In this document: positions 17,743 to 26,795 of the stretch, piece after piece
Numbering within the stretch: the first letter of the stretch is position 1
Layout of the letters: every line of letters begins with the position of its first letter
Assembly: GCF_009659625.1 (NCBI RefSeq)
Contig: NZ_VOIW01000006.1
Location: 1-64,000, forward strand
Direction of reading: 5' to 3'
DNA: 64,000 bases
Source of the DNA: Pseudomonas haemolytica
GTDB lineage: Bacteria; Pseudomonadota; Gammaproteobacteria; Pseudomonadales; Pseudomonadaceae
Translations under genes and position numbers: made by a program
Notes under the pieces: generated by a model
What the model saw: only the letters and a program-made list of their open reading frames with translations
Database searches by the model: none
What the model was told of the DNA's origin: nothing

Positions 17743-19929
17743 ATGATGAATTGGCTGCAAGGCAGCAGCGACATGGCCGAGCGGGTGCGCCAACATGATT
17801 GGGCCAGTACGCCCCTGGGGCCGCTAGAGCAGTGGCCCGATGTGTTGAAAACCACCGTCGCGCTGTGTTTCGCTTCTCGATTTCCCCAAGCCATCGTTTG
17901 GGGACCTGAGTTGATTACGCTCTATAACGATGCGTTCACGCCGATACTGGGTAACAAGCCCGAAGCGCTGGGCCGCCCGTTCAACGAGGTGTGGCATGAG
18001 GTGTGGAGCGACATCAGCCCTATCGCCAGCGCAGCGTTCGAGGGGCATGCCACCTACATCGAAAACTTCCCGCTGCTGATCGAACGCGATGGTGCACCGG
18101 AACAAGCGTACTTCACCTTCTGCTACAGCCCCATCCGGGATTCCCGAGGCAAGGTGGTCGGCATGCTCGATACGGTGACCGAGACCACCTCCACCGTATT
18201 CCTCGCCCGGCGCCTGGCGGTGCTCGATGCCATTGGCAGCACCGTGGCCAACGCCACCGACGCCGAAGCAATCCTGACCGCCACCACCCAACTGCTGGCG
18301 CAGCACCTGCAGGTTTCCATTTGTGCCTATGCCGACATGGATGCCGATGAAGACGGCTTCACCATCCGCGGCAACTGGGCGGCGCAGGGTTCGTCGAGCA
18401 TCATTGGTCATTACAGCCTGGCGGCGTTCGGAGCGCGCGCCGTGACCTGCCTGCGCGCAGGCCAGCCTCTGGTGATCCGCAACAACCTGACCGAACTACC
18501 GGCCGATGAATCGGCAACCTTCCAGGCCCTGGGCGTAACAGCCACCATCTGCGTGCCGCTGATCAAGGATGGGCGGCTCACTGCGTTGATGGCCGTGCAT
18601 GACAAATTGCCCCGCCACTGGTCGTCCTACGACCTTGCGTTATTGGGAGAAGTCACCGAACGCTCCTGGGCACACATCGAACGCGTGCGCGCCGACGCCG
18701 CCGTACGCGAAGGCCTGGCGGCATATACCGAACTCAACGCCACCCTGGAACAGCGGGTAGAAGAACGTACCCTGGCACTGGCCAAGGCCGAAGCCGCGCT
18801 GCGCCAGTCGCAAAAGCTCGAAGCCATCGGCCAGCTGACCGGCGGTGTCGCCCACGACTTCAACAACCTGCTGACCATCATTCGCTCCTCCGTAGACTTC
18901 CTGCGCCAGCCCGGCTTGTCGGAAGAACGCCGCCAACGCTACATGAGCGCCGTCTCCGACACCGTCGAGCGGGCCAGCAAGCTGACCAGCCAGTTGCTCG
19001 CCTTCGCCCGCCGCCAGCCGTTGAACCCGCAGGTGTTCGATGTCGGCCAACGGGTGCAGAACATCGGCGAGATGCTTGAGAGCGTTACCGGGGCACGCAT
19101 TCATGTGCAGGTGCAATTGCCCGAACTGCCTTGCCACGCTCGTATCGACCCCAGCCAATTTGAAACCGCACTGATCAACATCGCCCTCAACGCCCGCGAT
19201 GCCATGGACGGGCAAGGCACGTTGACCCTGAAGGTCGCCGGGTACCAGGCTCTGCCGCGTATCCGTGGGGATGCCGCGTCGCGCCTGCCCTACGTCACGA
19301 TTTCCCTGGCAGACACCGGCACGGGTATTGCCAGTGACACCTTCGAGCGCATTTTCGAACCGTTCTTTACCACCAAGCCTGTGGGCAAAGGCACTGGCCT
19401 GGGCCTGTCCCAGGTGTTTGGCTTTGCCAAGCAATCGGGCGGCAATATCGATGTGTGCAGTACGCTCGGCCAAGGCACCGTGTTTACCCTGTACCTGCCG
19501 CAAGTGGACAGCCAGGCCGAGCCACCACCGCCCACTCGCGACCCACTCGTGACGCTGCCGGACAATGTCCAGCGCCATGTGCTGATTGTGGAGGACAACC
19601 TGGAAGTGGGGCGTTTCGCCAGCCAGATCCTCCAGGACCTGGGTTACCAGACCACCTGGGCTACCGACGCCCGCCAGGCACTGACCCTCGCAGGCCCGGA
19701 CGCCACAGCGTTCGATGCGGTTTTCTCGGATGTAGTGATGCCAGGGATGACCGGTGTCGCGATGGCCAAGCTCCTGCGCGAACGCCGCATCGACCTGCCG
19801 GTGGTGCTCACTTCGGGCTACAGCGAAGAACTGGCGGACAGTGGCTATGAAGGTTTCGAATTCCTTGCCAAACCCTACTCTGCCGACCAAGTCGCCCGTG
19901 CCTTGGCCAAGGCCATGTTCAAAGACTGA
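17743..19929 (+). CDS. Hybrid sensor histidine kinase with C-terminal receiver domain
   Basis: 728 residues, no membrane segment. Order: a PAS-like domain (about 20-150), a GAF domain (about 160-325, ending ICVPLIKDGRLTALMAVHD), a coiled linker (LEQRVEERTLALAKAEAAL), HisKA with phospho-acceptor His371 in GGVAHDFNNLLTII, and an ATPase domain (ALINIALNARDAM as N-box, LADTGTGIASD as G1, GKGTGLGLSQVFG as G2). The receiver (about 615-728) has Asp663 in FSDVVMPGMTG and Lys in FLAKPY. A soluble kinase with GAF and PAS sensors reads an internal signal. No partner regulator with a DNA-binding domain is adjacent, so output may be by phosphorelay. It is convergent with the diguanylate cyclase gene, two bases apart. 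Confidence 0.9.
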   Translation: MMNWLQGSSDMAERVRQHDWASTPLGPLEQWPDVLKTTVALCFASRFPQAIVWGPELITLYNDAFTPILGNKPEALGRPFNEVWHEVWSDISPIASAAFEGHATYIENFPLLIERDGAPEQAYFTFCYSPIRDSRGKVVGMLDTVTETTSTVFLARRLAVLDAIGSTVANATDAEAILTATTQLLAQHLQVSICAYADMDADEDGFTIRGNWAAQGSSSIIGHYSLAAFGARAVTCLRAGQPLVIRNNLTELPADESATFQALGVTATICVPLIKDGRLTALMAVHDKLPRHWSSYDLALLGEVTERSWAHIERVRADAAVREGLAAYTELNATLEQRVEERTLALAKAEAALRQSQKLEAIGQLTGGVAHDFNNLLTIIRSSVDFLRQPGLSEERRQRYMSAVSDTVERASKLTSQLLAFARRQPLNPQVFDVGQRVQNIGEMLESVTGARIHVQVQLPELPCHARIDPSQFETALINIALNARDAMDGQGTLTLKVAGYQALPRIRGDAASRLPYVTISLADTGTGIASDTFERIFEPFFTTKPVGKGTGLGLSQVFGFAKQSGGNIDVCSTLGQGTVFTLYLPQVDSQAEPPPPTRDPLVTLPDNVQRHVLIVEDNLEVGRFASQILQDLGYQTTWATDARQALTLAGPDATAFDAVFSDVVMPGMTGVAMAKLLRERRIDLPVVLTSGYSEELADSGYEGFEFLAKPYSADQVARALAKAMFKD

Positions 19930-19931
19930 CG

Positions 19932-21059
19932 CTACTGCGCCACAACGACTTGATTGCGGCCCAGGAACTTGGCGCGGTACAGCGCTTTATCGGCATTGTT
20001 CATCAGGCCGTGCAGGTCATGCTCGTGGCCCTGGGTCGAGGCCACCCCGAGGCTCGCGGTCAAACCCTGCACCGGCTCAGCGCTGAGACCGGCAATCGAC
20101 TCGATCAGTTGCTGAGCGATATCCCGAGCAGTTTCCAGGGACGTATTGGGCAGCAGCACGGCAAACTCTTCGCCGCCCAGGCGCCCCGATACATCGGCTT
20201 GGCGAAACGAAGCGCTGATCACCCCGCCGATCTGGCGCAACACCTGGTCGCCGGCCTGGTGGCCGTAGGTGTCGTTGATGCGTTTGAAATGGTCCATGTC
20301 CAGCATCAGCGCACACAGCGGCTGCTGGTTCTGCCGGCACTGTGCGTACAGTAACTGGGCATGTTCGAAGAAGGCACGACGGTTCATCAGACCTGTGAGT
20401 TCGTCGGTCTGGGCGGCATGGGTGGAAATCGTGTTGGCACGTTCCATTTGCCGAGTCAGGCGGAAGGCTTTTTCCAGGGCATCGGAGAGTTTGCGCGTGG
20501 CACTCACTACAAACGTGGAGAACACCAGCACCGCGATTGCCACGCCCACTTGCATCGATGACGGTTGGAACAGCAACCACAGCGTACACGGCAGCAGCAC
20601 CATAGCCATGGAGCTAAGCGTCATGTAGCGGTACGCCGAGTAACAGGACACCGCGCTGACCGACATACCCACGGTAAACAGCATGACCAGCACCTGGGAC
20701 ACGCGGTCGTCGGTGGGCATGACCGCCAACGCACCCGCGCCCCAGACGCCAGCCGATAACATCAACGTGACCCAATAACGCCGCTCCCAGCGAGCGGGCG
20801 TGCGTTCACTATAAGGACAACGAAACCAGTCCGCGAACATCTTCAGTCGCAACAGCGACGTGCCCGCCAGCAGTACCAGCCATACCAGCATGACCCTGTG
20901 GTCGAAGCGGTCCCAACACAGCCAGCAGAGCATGGCGGCGCCCAGGTAACTGCCGAACACCGCAGAGAAGGATTGACGGAACAGCTGGTGCAAACGGTCC
21001 GTTCGCACTTGCTCCTCTATAACGCCATCCTGATCCTGCACACGACTGAAGCTGTTCAT
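19932..21059 (-). CDS. Membrane-bound diguanylate cyclase (GGDEF)
   Basis: 375 residues. The N-terminal half has about six hydrophobic segments (residues 35-195). The GGDEF domain follows, from TDELTGLMNRRAFFEHA at about 218 to the end. The active site is GGEEF at residues 295-299, and an inhibitory I-site RQAD stands exactly five residues before it, so c-di-GMP synthesis with product inhibition is expected. DMDHFKRINDTYGH is the metal and GTP-binding strand. The sensory signal of the membrane part is unknown. It is convergent with the hybrid histidine kinase gene. Confidence 0.9.
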   Translation of the reverse strand: MNSFSRVQDQDGVIEEQVRTDRLHQLFRQSFSAVFGSYLGAAMLCWLCWDRFDHRVMLVWLVLLAGTSLLRLKMFADWFRCPYSERTPARWERRYWVTLMLSAGVWGAGALAVMPTDDRVSQVLVMLFTVGMSVSAVSCYSAYRYMTLSSMAMVLLPCTLWLLFQPSSMQVGVAIAVLVFSTFVVSATRKLSDALEKAFRLTRQMERANTISTHAAQTDELTGLMNRRAFFEHAQLLYAQCRQNQQPLCALMLDMDHFKRINDTYGHQAGDQVLRQIGGVISASFRQADVSGRLGGEEFAVLLPNTSLETARDIAQQLIESIAGLSAEPVQGLTASLGVASTQGHEHDLHGLMNNADKALYRAKFLGRNQVVVAQ

Positions 21060-21149
21060 GCAATCCGCCTGTTTCGACTGCTATGACAAAGGCGCCATTG
21101 TGGCACCCTGCCAGTAGCCCGGACAACTGCATCCAGCAAGGTAGAGCCC

Positions 21150-23387
21150 TTAAAGCACTTGTGGGCGCAGAATCAACACCCCCAACGGCGGCAGGTTCAA
21201 CGACAGTGACGCCGGTTGCCCATGCCGTGGCTCGTCCTGGGCAAACACCTCTCCCCCATTGCCGTAATTGGAGCCGGCGTAGGTATCCGCATCACTGTTG
21301 ATGACCTCGCTCCAACGCCCGCCGAACGGCACACCCACCGCATAACCTTCACGCGGTACCGGAGTGAAGTTCGCGACCACCAGCACCGGCTGGCCGTCTT
21401 TGCTCCAACGTAGCCAGGCGTAGACACTGTTGATCGCGTCGTCGCCAATCAGCCATTGGAAGCCCTGAGGCGCATCATCCTGTTCATGCAGCGCCGGCTC
21501 CTCGCGGTACAGGCGGTTCAAATCGCCCACCAGTTTCTGCACGCCACGGTGCTCGGGGTATTGCAGCAAGTACCAATCCAGTTGCTGGTCGTGGTTCCAC
21601 TCGCGCCATTGCCCAAACTCGCACCCCATGAACAGCAGCTTCTTGCCCGGGTGCATCCACATGAAGCTCAGGTAGGCGCGCAGGTTGGCGAACTTCTGCC
21701 AGCGGTCGCCAGGCATCTTGTCGATCAACGAATGCTTGCCGTGCACCACTTCGTCATGGGAGATCGGCAGGATAAAGCGCTCGGACCAGGCGTATACCAG
21801 GCCAAAACTCAGCTCGTTGTGATGATGGGCGCGGTACACCGGATCTTGCTGGATGTAATGCAGGGAATCGTGCATCCAGCCCATGTTCCACTTGTAGTTG
21901 AAGCCCAGCCCCCCCTGTTGCGTCGGCTGGCTGACCCCGGGCCAGGCCGTGGATTCCTCGGCAATCACCAAGGCCCCCGGCGCTTCCAGGGCGACCACGT
22001 CGTTCAAGTGCCGCAGGAAGTCGATGGCCTCCAGGTTCTCTCGGCCGCCATGACGGTTGGGCACCCACTCTCCGGCCTTGCGCGAGTAATCGCGGTACAG
22101 CATCGACGCCACCGCATCCACGCGCAGGCCATCGATATGGAAATGCTTGAGCCAGTGCAAGGCCGACGCCAGCATGAACCCGTGGACTTCGGTGCGGCCC
22201 AGGTTGTAGATCAGCGTGTCCCAATCCTGGTGGAAGCCTTCCAGCGGGTTGGCGTATTCATACAGCGCCGTGCCGTCGAATTGCGCTAGGCCGTGAGTAT
22301 CAGTGGGGAAATGCGCCGGCACCCAGTCGAGGATCACGCCGATATCGGCCTGATGGCAGGCATTGACGAACCAGGCGAAATCTTGCGGCGAACCAAAGCG
22401 CGCACTCGGGGCGAACTGTGACAAGGCTTGATAGCCCCAGGAGCCGCCAAAAGGGTGCTCCATGATCGGCATCAATTCGATATGGGTGAAGCCCAGTTCC
22501 TGTACGTAGGGAATCAAGCGCTCGGCCAGTTCACGCCAGCCGTACTGGCGGGCGACTTCGCCGGCCTCATCCAGTTCGCACTGCCAGGAGCCCACATGCA
22601 GCTCATAGATCGACAGCGGCGCCGTGGTTTTCTGTTTGTCACCACGGGCCTGCATCCATTCGTGGTCTTGCCAGTCCACCTGCAGCGGCGCGGCGACTTT
22701 CGAAGCGGTGTCGGGCGGCAATTGGGTAGCCAGGGCCATGGGGTCGGCCTTGAGCGGCAGGATCCCGTGGGCGCCGAGAATTTCGTATTTGTAGGCTGCA
22801 CCGGGCTGCAGGCGTGGGATAAAGATCTCCCACACGCCTGACGGATGACGCAGGCGCATCGGATGGCGGCGGCCGTCCCAGATATTGAAGTCACCCACCA
22901 CCGAGACCCGCCGCGCATTCGGCGCCCATACAGCAAAGCGCACCCCTTCTACACCGTCGAGGCTGGTCACCTGGGCGCCGAGGCAACTGCCCAGGTCACG
23001 GTGATTGCCCTCGGCAAACAGGTACAGGTCCATTTCCCCGAGCAGCAATTGGCTGAAGCTGTAGGGGTCTTCGGTAATCTGCTCGCCGCCGGCCCATTGG
23101 ATTTTCAACAGGTACGGCTGGCGCGTGCTGAACTGCCCGACAAACAACCCTGGTACTTGAGTCGCTTCCAGGCTGCCAAGGGTCTCATTGCCATCGCGGC
23201 TCAGCACTTGAACGCTCAGCGCCTCCGGCACAAAGGCGCGGATAAATTGGCCGCCCTGTTCGTCGTCGTGCGGGCCCAGGATCGAGAATGGATCAGGGTG
23301 CTCGGCGCGCACCAGCGCTTCGACGTCCTTGGACGCCGGCAATGCAGTCAACTTGGGCTGCAGCGGTTCTTTATGTGTAAAACTCAT
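21150..23387 (-). CDS. glgB: 1,4-alpha-glucan branching enzyme
   Basis: 745 residues. An N-terminal CBM48-type beta-sandwich (about 120-220, FAVWAPNARRVSVVGDFN) precedes the GH13 catalytic barrel. Catalytic residues are Asp near 425 in DGLRVDAVASM, Glu near 476 in VIAEESTAWPG, and Asp near 545 in ISHDEVVHGK; MEHPFGGSWGYQ is also typical of GlgB. It makes alpha-1,6 branches in alpha-1,4-glucan. Its ATG overlaps the treS stop (ATGA at 23384-23387), showing translational coupling. As the last gene of the GlgE operon it branches the polymer that GlgE extends. Confidence 0.96.
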   Translation of the reverse strand: MSFTHKEPLQPKLTALPASKDVEALVRAEHPDPFSILGPHDDEQGGQFIRAFVPEALSVQVLSRDGNETLGSLEATQVPGLFVGQFSTRQPYLLKIQWAGGEQITEDPYSFSQLLLGEMDLYLFAEGNHRDLGSCLGAQVTSLDGVEGVRFAVWAPNARRVSVVGDFNIWDGRRHPMRLRHPSGVWEIFIPRLQPGAAYKYEILGAHGILPLKADPMALATQLPPDTASKVAAPLQVDWQDHEWMQARGDKQKTTAPLSIYELHVGSWQCELDEAGEVARQYGWRELAERLIPYVQELGFTHIELMPIMEHPFGGSWGYQALSQFAPSARFGSPQDFAWFVNACHQADIGVILDWVPAHFPTDTHGLAQFDGTALYEYANPLEGFHQDWDTLIYNLGRTEVHGFMLASALHWLKHFHIDGLRVDAVASMLYRDYSRKAGEWVPNRHGGRENLEAIDFLRHLNDVVALEAPGALVIAEESTAWPGVSQPTQQGGLGFNYKWNMGWMHDSLHYIQQDPVYRAHHHNELSFGLVYAWSERFILPISHDEVVHGKHSLIDKMPGDRWQKFANLRAYLSFMWMHPGKKLLFMGCEFGQWREWNHDQQLDWYLLQYPEHRGVQKLVGDLNRLYREEPALHEQDDAPQGFQWLIGDDAINSVYAWLRWSKDGQPVLVVANFTPVPREGYAVGVPFGGRWSEVINSDADTYAGSNYGNGGEVFAQDEPRHGQPASLSLNLPPLGVLILRPQVL

Positions 23388-26300
23388 GACGTCTCCCCAC
23401 CGCGTACAGGTTTCGATTTAGGTGTTAGCCCGCTGAGCAAACCGTGCAACCCCTGCAGGGGCACCGGTAACCAGGTCGGGCGATTCTCCGCTTCGTAGGC
23501 CACTTCGTACGCAGCCTTCTCCAGGCTGAACAAGGTCAGCGCCGCGTCCTGGCCGTTGGCATCCTGCCAGTCATGCGCCAGTGTAGACGTAGCGGCCTGA
23601 TAAGCCTGGGTAAATGCCTGGCGGGCTTCATTCAGGTAGCGATCGGTCACGCGTTTGCGCGCAATGTCCGCCTCTGGCGAGTGATCCACTCCTTGCACAT
23701 TCAGGGCCATGGCCGCCGCGTAATCGAAGGAGCGCAACACGCCGCTCACATCTTTATACGGGCTGTGCTTGCCGCGTCTTTCATGCAACGGCCGCGCCGG
23801 CTCGCCTTCAAAGTCGATCAGGTAGGCATCGCCCTTGACCACCAGCACCTGGCCCAGGTGCAAGTCTCCATGCACGCGGATACGCAACCCACCTGCCGTG
23901 GCCTTCGCCAACGCCTGGACATGCCCGGCGATGGCTTTTTTCTGCGCCAGTAACTCACTGACCAGTGCCTGATCAGCGGGGTTCAACTGGCTTTGATGAA
24001 GTTTGAGCAGTTGCAGCGCACGTTCGATCTGGGCGCCGACATCCTTGGCCCAGGCCTGGGTGTCCTTGGCCGTGGTGATCTCGGGCTTGAAGTCCTTGTC
24101 GGCCGTCGGCGCGCCCAGGACTCCATGCATTTCCCCCAGGCGCTGGCCGAGCAACCCGGCGAAATCTGCCAGTTCACCCAGGGCGTTGTAGTGCTGCTCC
24201 TGTTCAGAGATGGCTTCGGCCAGTTCGTCGCGGATCGCCCGCTCCAGATTATTCTGGGTCCAGCTCCAGGCGTCGCCCTGGTTGCTCAGGTAACCCTGGG
24301 CAATCATCAACAGGTTGTCCTGCCCTTGCCCGTCGCGACGGCTCATGGAGCCCAGCAATGGCGAGATATTCGGGTAGCCGGCGGCGGTCAGGTAAGCGCT
24401 CATTTCCAGCTCCGGGTGCACCCCGGCGCTGACTTTGCGAATCAGCTTGAGCACCAGGCTCTCGCCCACCACCACCGAACTGTTGGACTGCTCGGCGGAC
24501 AGGTAACGCACCGCGGATTCGTCGCTCAGTTGCAGCCCGGCCAAGTGCGCAGTCGCCTCAAAACGCAGATCGCCCTCACTGCAGTTGAGCACGGTACCCA
24601 CCTGCATGGCCTGGATCACCTCGCGTATAAAATGCTCAAGGCTGAAGGCATCGGTCACCAACCCCACCTGTCGGGTGCGCCGCACCCTGGCCAGGGCCAA
24701 CTGCTGGGGCAAGGCGCTGGTGAACTGGTCTTCGCCAAGAAAGCCCAAGGGCAATTGATAACGGCTGACCTGGCCGCCACTGGTGACCTCGATTTCACTG
24801 AGCAGCACCGGATGCTGCGGGTCGCCAAAGCGTACGCCGTATGCGATATGCACACTGTCGATGGCCGTATCTTTGCCGGCAAACCAGCGACGCTTGGGTA
24901 GCCAGGCCGGCAGTGAAGTCTGCTCCAGGCTGGTGCGGCAAGGTTCTTCGAGCAACTCTTCCATGCGTTTTTTCAATACCAGTGTGGTGAAGTCCGGCAT
25001 GCTTTGCGCCGGTTCCACATGCCAACTGGGCATCTGATTTTCCGCCGCCAGCACAAACCAATAGAAACCATAAGGTGCCAGGGTCAGCAGGAAATTCAGC
25101 TGGCCGATGGGCGGGAAGGCATTCCCGCCGAGCATCTCAACCGGCACCATGCCGGCAAAGGCCGACAGGTCCAGCTCTGCGGCCTGGGCGCTGCGTGAAA
25201 CGTTGGCCACGCACAGGATGATCTCGCTGCGGCCGTCTTCGCCGGTGTACTCACGGGTATACGCGAGGATCCGACGATTGCTTGGCGAGAGCATTTTCAG
25301 GCTGCCACGGCCAAACGCCTTGGATTGCTTGCGCACCGCGAGCATGCGCCGGGTCCAGTTGAGCAAAGAATGCGGGTCCTGGGCCTGGGTTTCGACGTTG
25401 ACCGACTGATAGCCGTATTGCGGGTCCATGATCGGCGGCAGCACCAGGCTGGCTGGGTTGGCGCGGGAGAAGCCGCCATTGCGATCGATGGACCATTGCA
25501 TCGGCGTACGCACGCCGTCACGGTCGCCCAGGTAGATGTTGTCACCCATGCCGATTTCATCGCCGTAATACAGGGTCGGCGTGCCGGGCATCGACAGCAA
25601 CAGGCTGTTGAGCAACTCCACGCGGCGGCGATCGCGCTCCATCAACGGCGCCAGGCGTCGACGGATGCCAAGGTTGATACGGGCGCGACGGTCGGCGGCG
25701 TAGTAGTTCCACAGGTAGTCGCGTTCCTTGTCGGTGACCATCTCCAGGGTCAGCTCATCGTGGTTGCGCAGGAAGATCGCCCACTGGCAGTTGGCGGGGA
25801 TTTCCGGGGTTTGGCGCAAAATATCGGTGATGGGGAAGCGATCTTCCTGGGCCAACGCCATGTACATGCGTGGCATCAGCGGGAAGTGAAAGGCCATATG
25901 GCATTCATCGCCGTCATCGCCCTTCTTGTCGCCAAAGTACAGTTGGGTGTCTTCCGGCCACTGATTGGCTTCGGCGAGCAGCATCCGGTCGGGGTAATGG
26001 GCGTCGATCTCGGCGCGGATCTGCTTGAGGACGTCGTGAGTTTCCGCGAGGTTTTCGTTGTTGGTACCGTCACGCTCGATCAGGTACGGGATGGCGTCCA
26101 GGCGCAGCCCGTCGATCCCGAGGTCGAGCCAATAGCGCATCACCGACAACACCGCCTTCATGACTTGCGGGTTATCAAAGTTGAGGTCGGGCTGGTGCGA
26201 ATAGAAGCGGTGCCAGAAGTACTGGCCGGCCACCGGGTCCCAGGTCCAGTTGGACTTCTCGGTATCAAGGAAAATGATACGCGTGCCGTCGTACTTCTGG

Positions 26301-26731
26301 TCATCGTCCGACCACACGTAGAAGTCCCGCGCCGCCGAGCCCGGCTTGGCCTTGCGTGCACGCTGGAACCAGGGGTGCTGGTCGGAGGTGTGGTTGATCA
26401 CCAACTCGGTGATCACCCGCAGCCCGCGTTTGTGGGCCTCGGCAATAAAGCGCTTGGCGTCGGCCATGGTCCCGTAGTCGCTGTGTACGCCACGGTATTC
26501 GGCAATATCGTAGCCGTCATCGCGGCGCGGCGAGGGGTAGAACGGCAGCAGCCAGATAGTATTCACGCCGAGGTCGGCAATGTAGTCGAGCTTGGCGATC
26601 AGCCCGGGAAAGTCACCGATCCCATCGTTATTGGAATCGAAATAGGATTTGACGTGAACCTGGTAGATCACCGCGTCCTTGTACCAGAGCGGGTCTTTGA
26701 TAAAGGTGGCTGTCTTGGGTTTCTTCGCCAT
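23384..26731 (-). CDS. treS: Trehalose synthase fused to maltokinase
   Basis: 1115 residues, the fused form found in pseudomonads. The first 550 or so are a GH13 barrel: WYKDAVIYQVHVKSYFDSN, nucleophile Asp near 211 in DGLRLDAIPYL, Glu near 253 in LLAEANQWPED, Asp near 323 in NHDELTLEM. This part interconverts trehalose and maltose. From about 600 to the end is a kinase-like Pep2 domain, with RIRVHGDLHLGQVLV as catalytic loop and YLIDFEGEPARP as the metal-binding motif. It phosphorylates maltose with ATP to maltose-1-phosphate, the substrate of GlgE. The fusion channels trehalose into glucan. glgB follows with a 4-base overlap; glgE lies 64 bases upstream. Confidence 0.95.
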   Translation of the reverse strand: MAKKPKTATFIKDPLWYKDAVIYQVHVKSYFDSNNDGIGDFPGLIAKLDYIADLGVNTIWLLPFYPSPRRDDGYDIAEYRGVHSDYGTMADAKRFIAEAHKRGLRVITELVINHTSDQHPWFQRARKAKPGSAARDFYVWSDDDQKYDGTRIIFLDTEKSNWTWDPVAGQYFWHRFYSHQPDLNFDNPQVMKAVLSVMRYWLDLGIDGLRLDAIPYLIERDGTNNENLAETHDVLKQIRAEIDAHYPDRMLLAEANQWPEDTQLYFGDKKGDDGDECHMAFHFPLMPRMYMALAQEDRFPITDILRQTPEIPANCQWAIFLRNHDELTLEMVTDKERDYLWNYYAADRRARINLGIRRRLAPLMERDRRRVELLNSLLLSMPGTPTLYYGDEIGMGDNIYLGDRDGVRTPMQWSIDRNGGFSRANPASLVLPPIMDPQYGYQSVNVETQAQDPHSLLNWTRRMLAVRKQSKAFGRGSLKMLSPSNRRILAYTREYTGEDGRSEIILCVANVSRSAQAAELDLSAFAGMVPVEMLGGNAFPPIGQLNFLLTLAPYGFYWFVLAAENQMPSWHVEPAQSMPDFTTLVLKKRMEELLEEPCRTSLEQTSLPAWLPKRRWFAGKDTAIDSVHIAYGVRFGDPQHPVLLSEIEVTSGGQVSRYQLPLGFLGEDQFTSALPQQLALARVRRTRQVGLVTDAFSLEHFIREVIQAMQVGTVLNCSEGDLRFEATAHLAGLQLSDESAVRYLSAEQSNSSVVVGESLVLKLIRKVSAGVHPELEMSAYLTAAGYPNISPLLGSMSRRDGQGQDNLLMIAQGYLSNQGDAWSWTQNNLERAIRDELAEAISEQEQHYNALGELADFAGLLGQRLGEMHGVLGAPTADKDFKPEITTAKDTQAWAKDVGAQIERALQLLKLHQSQLNPADQALVSELLAQKKAIAGHVQALAKATAGGLRIRVHGDLHLGQVLVVKGDAYLIDFEGEPARPLHERRGKHSPYKDVSGVLRSFDYAAAMALNVQGVDHSPEADIARKRVTDRYLNEARQAFTQAYQAATSTLAHDWQDANGQDAALTLFSLEKAAYEVAYEAENRPTWLPVPLQGLHGLLSGLTPKSKPVRGGETS

Positions 26732-26795
26732 TGGAAACTCCTGAAAACACTAAAATTCGCACGGTGGACGGTCCCACATTTTGATCTCCACTTGT

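Noticed and set aside
26771..26787. TCCCACATTTTGATC between glgE and treS as a mobile element
   Set aside because: Only a REP outer-end fragment; there is no core hairpin or second arm.
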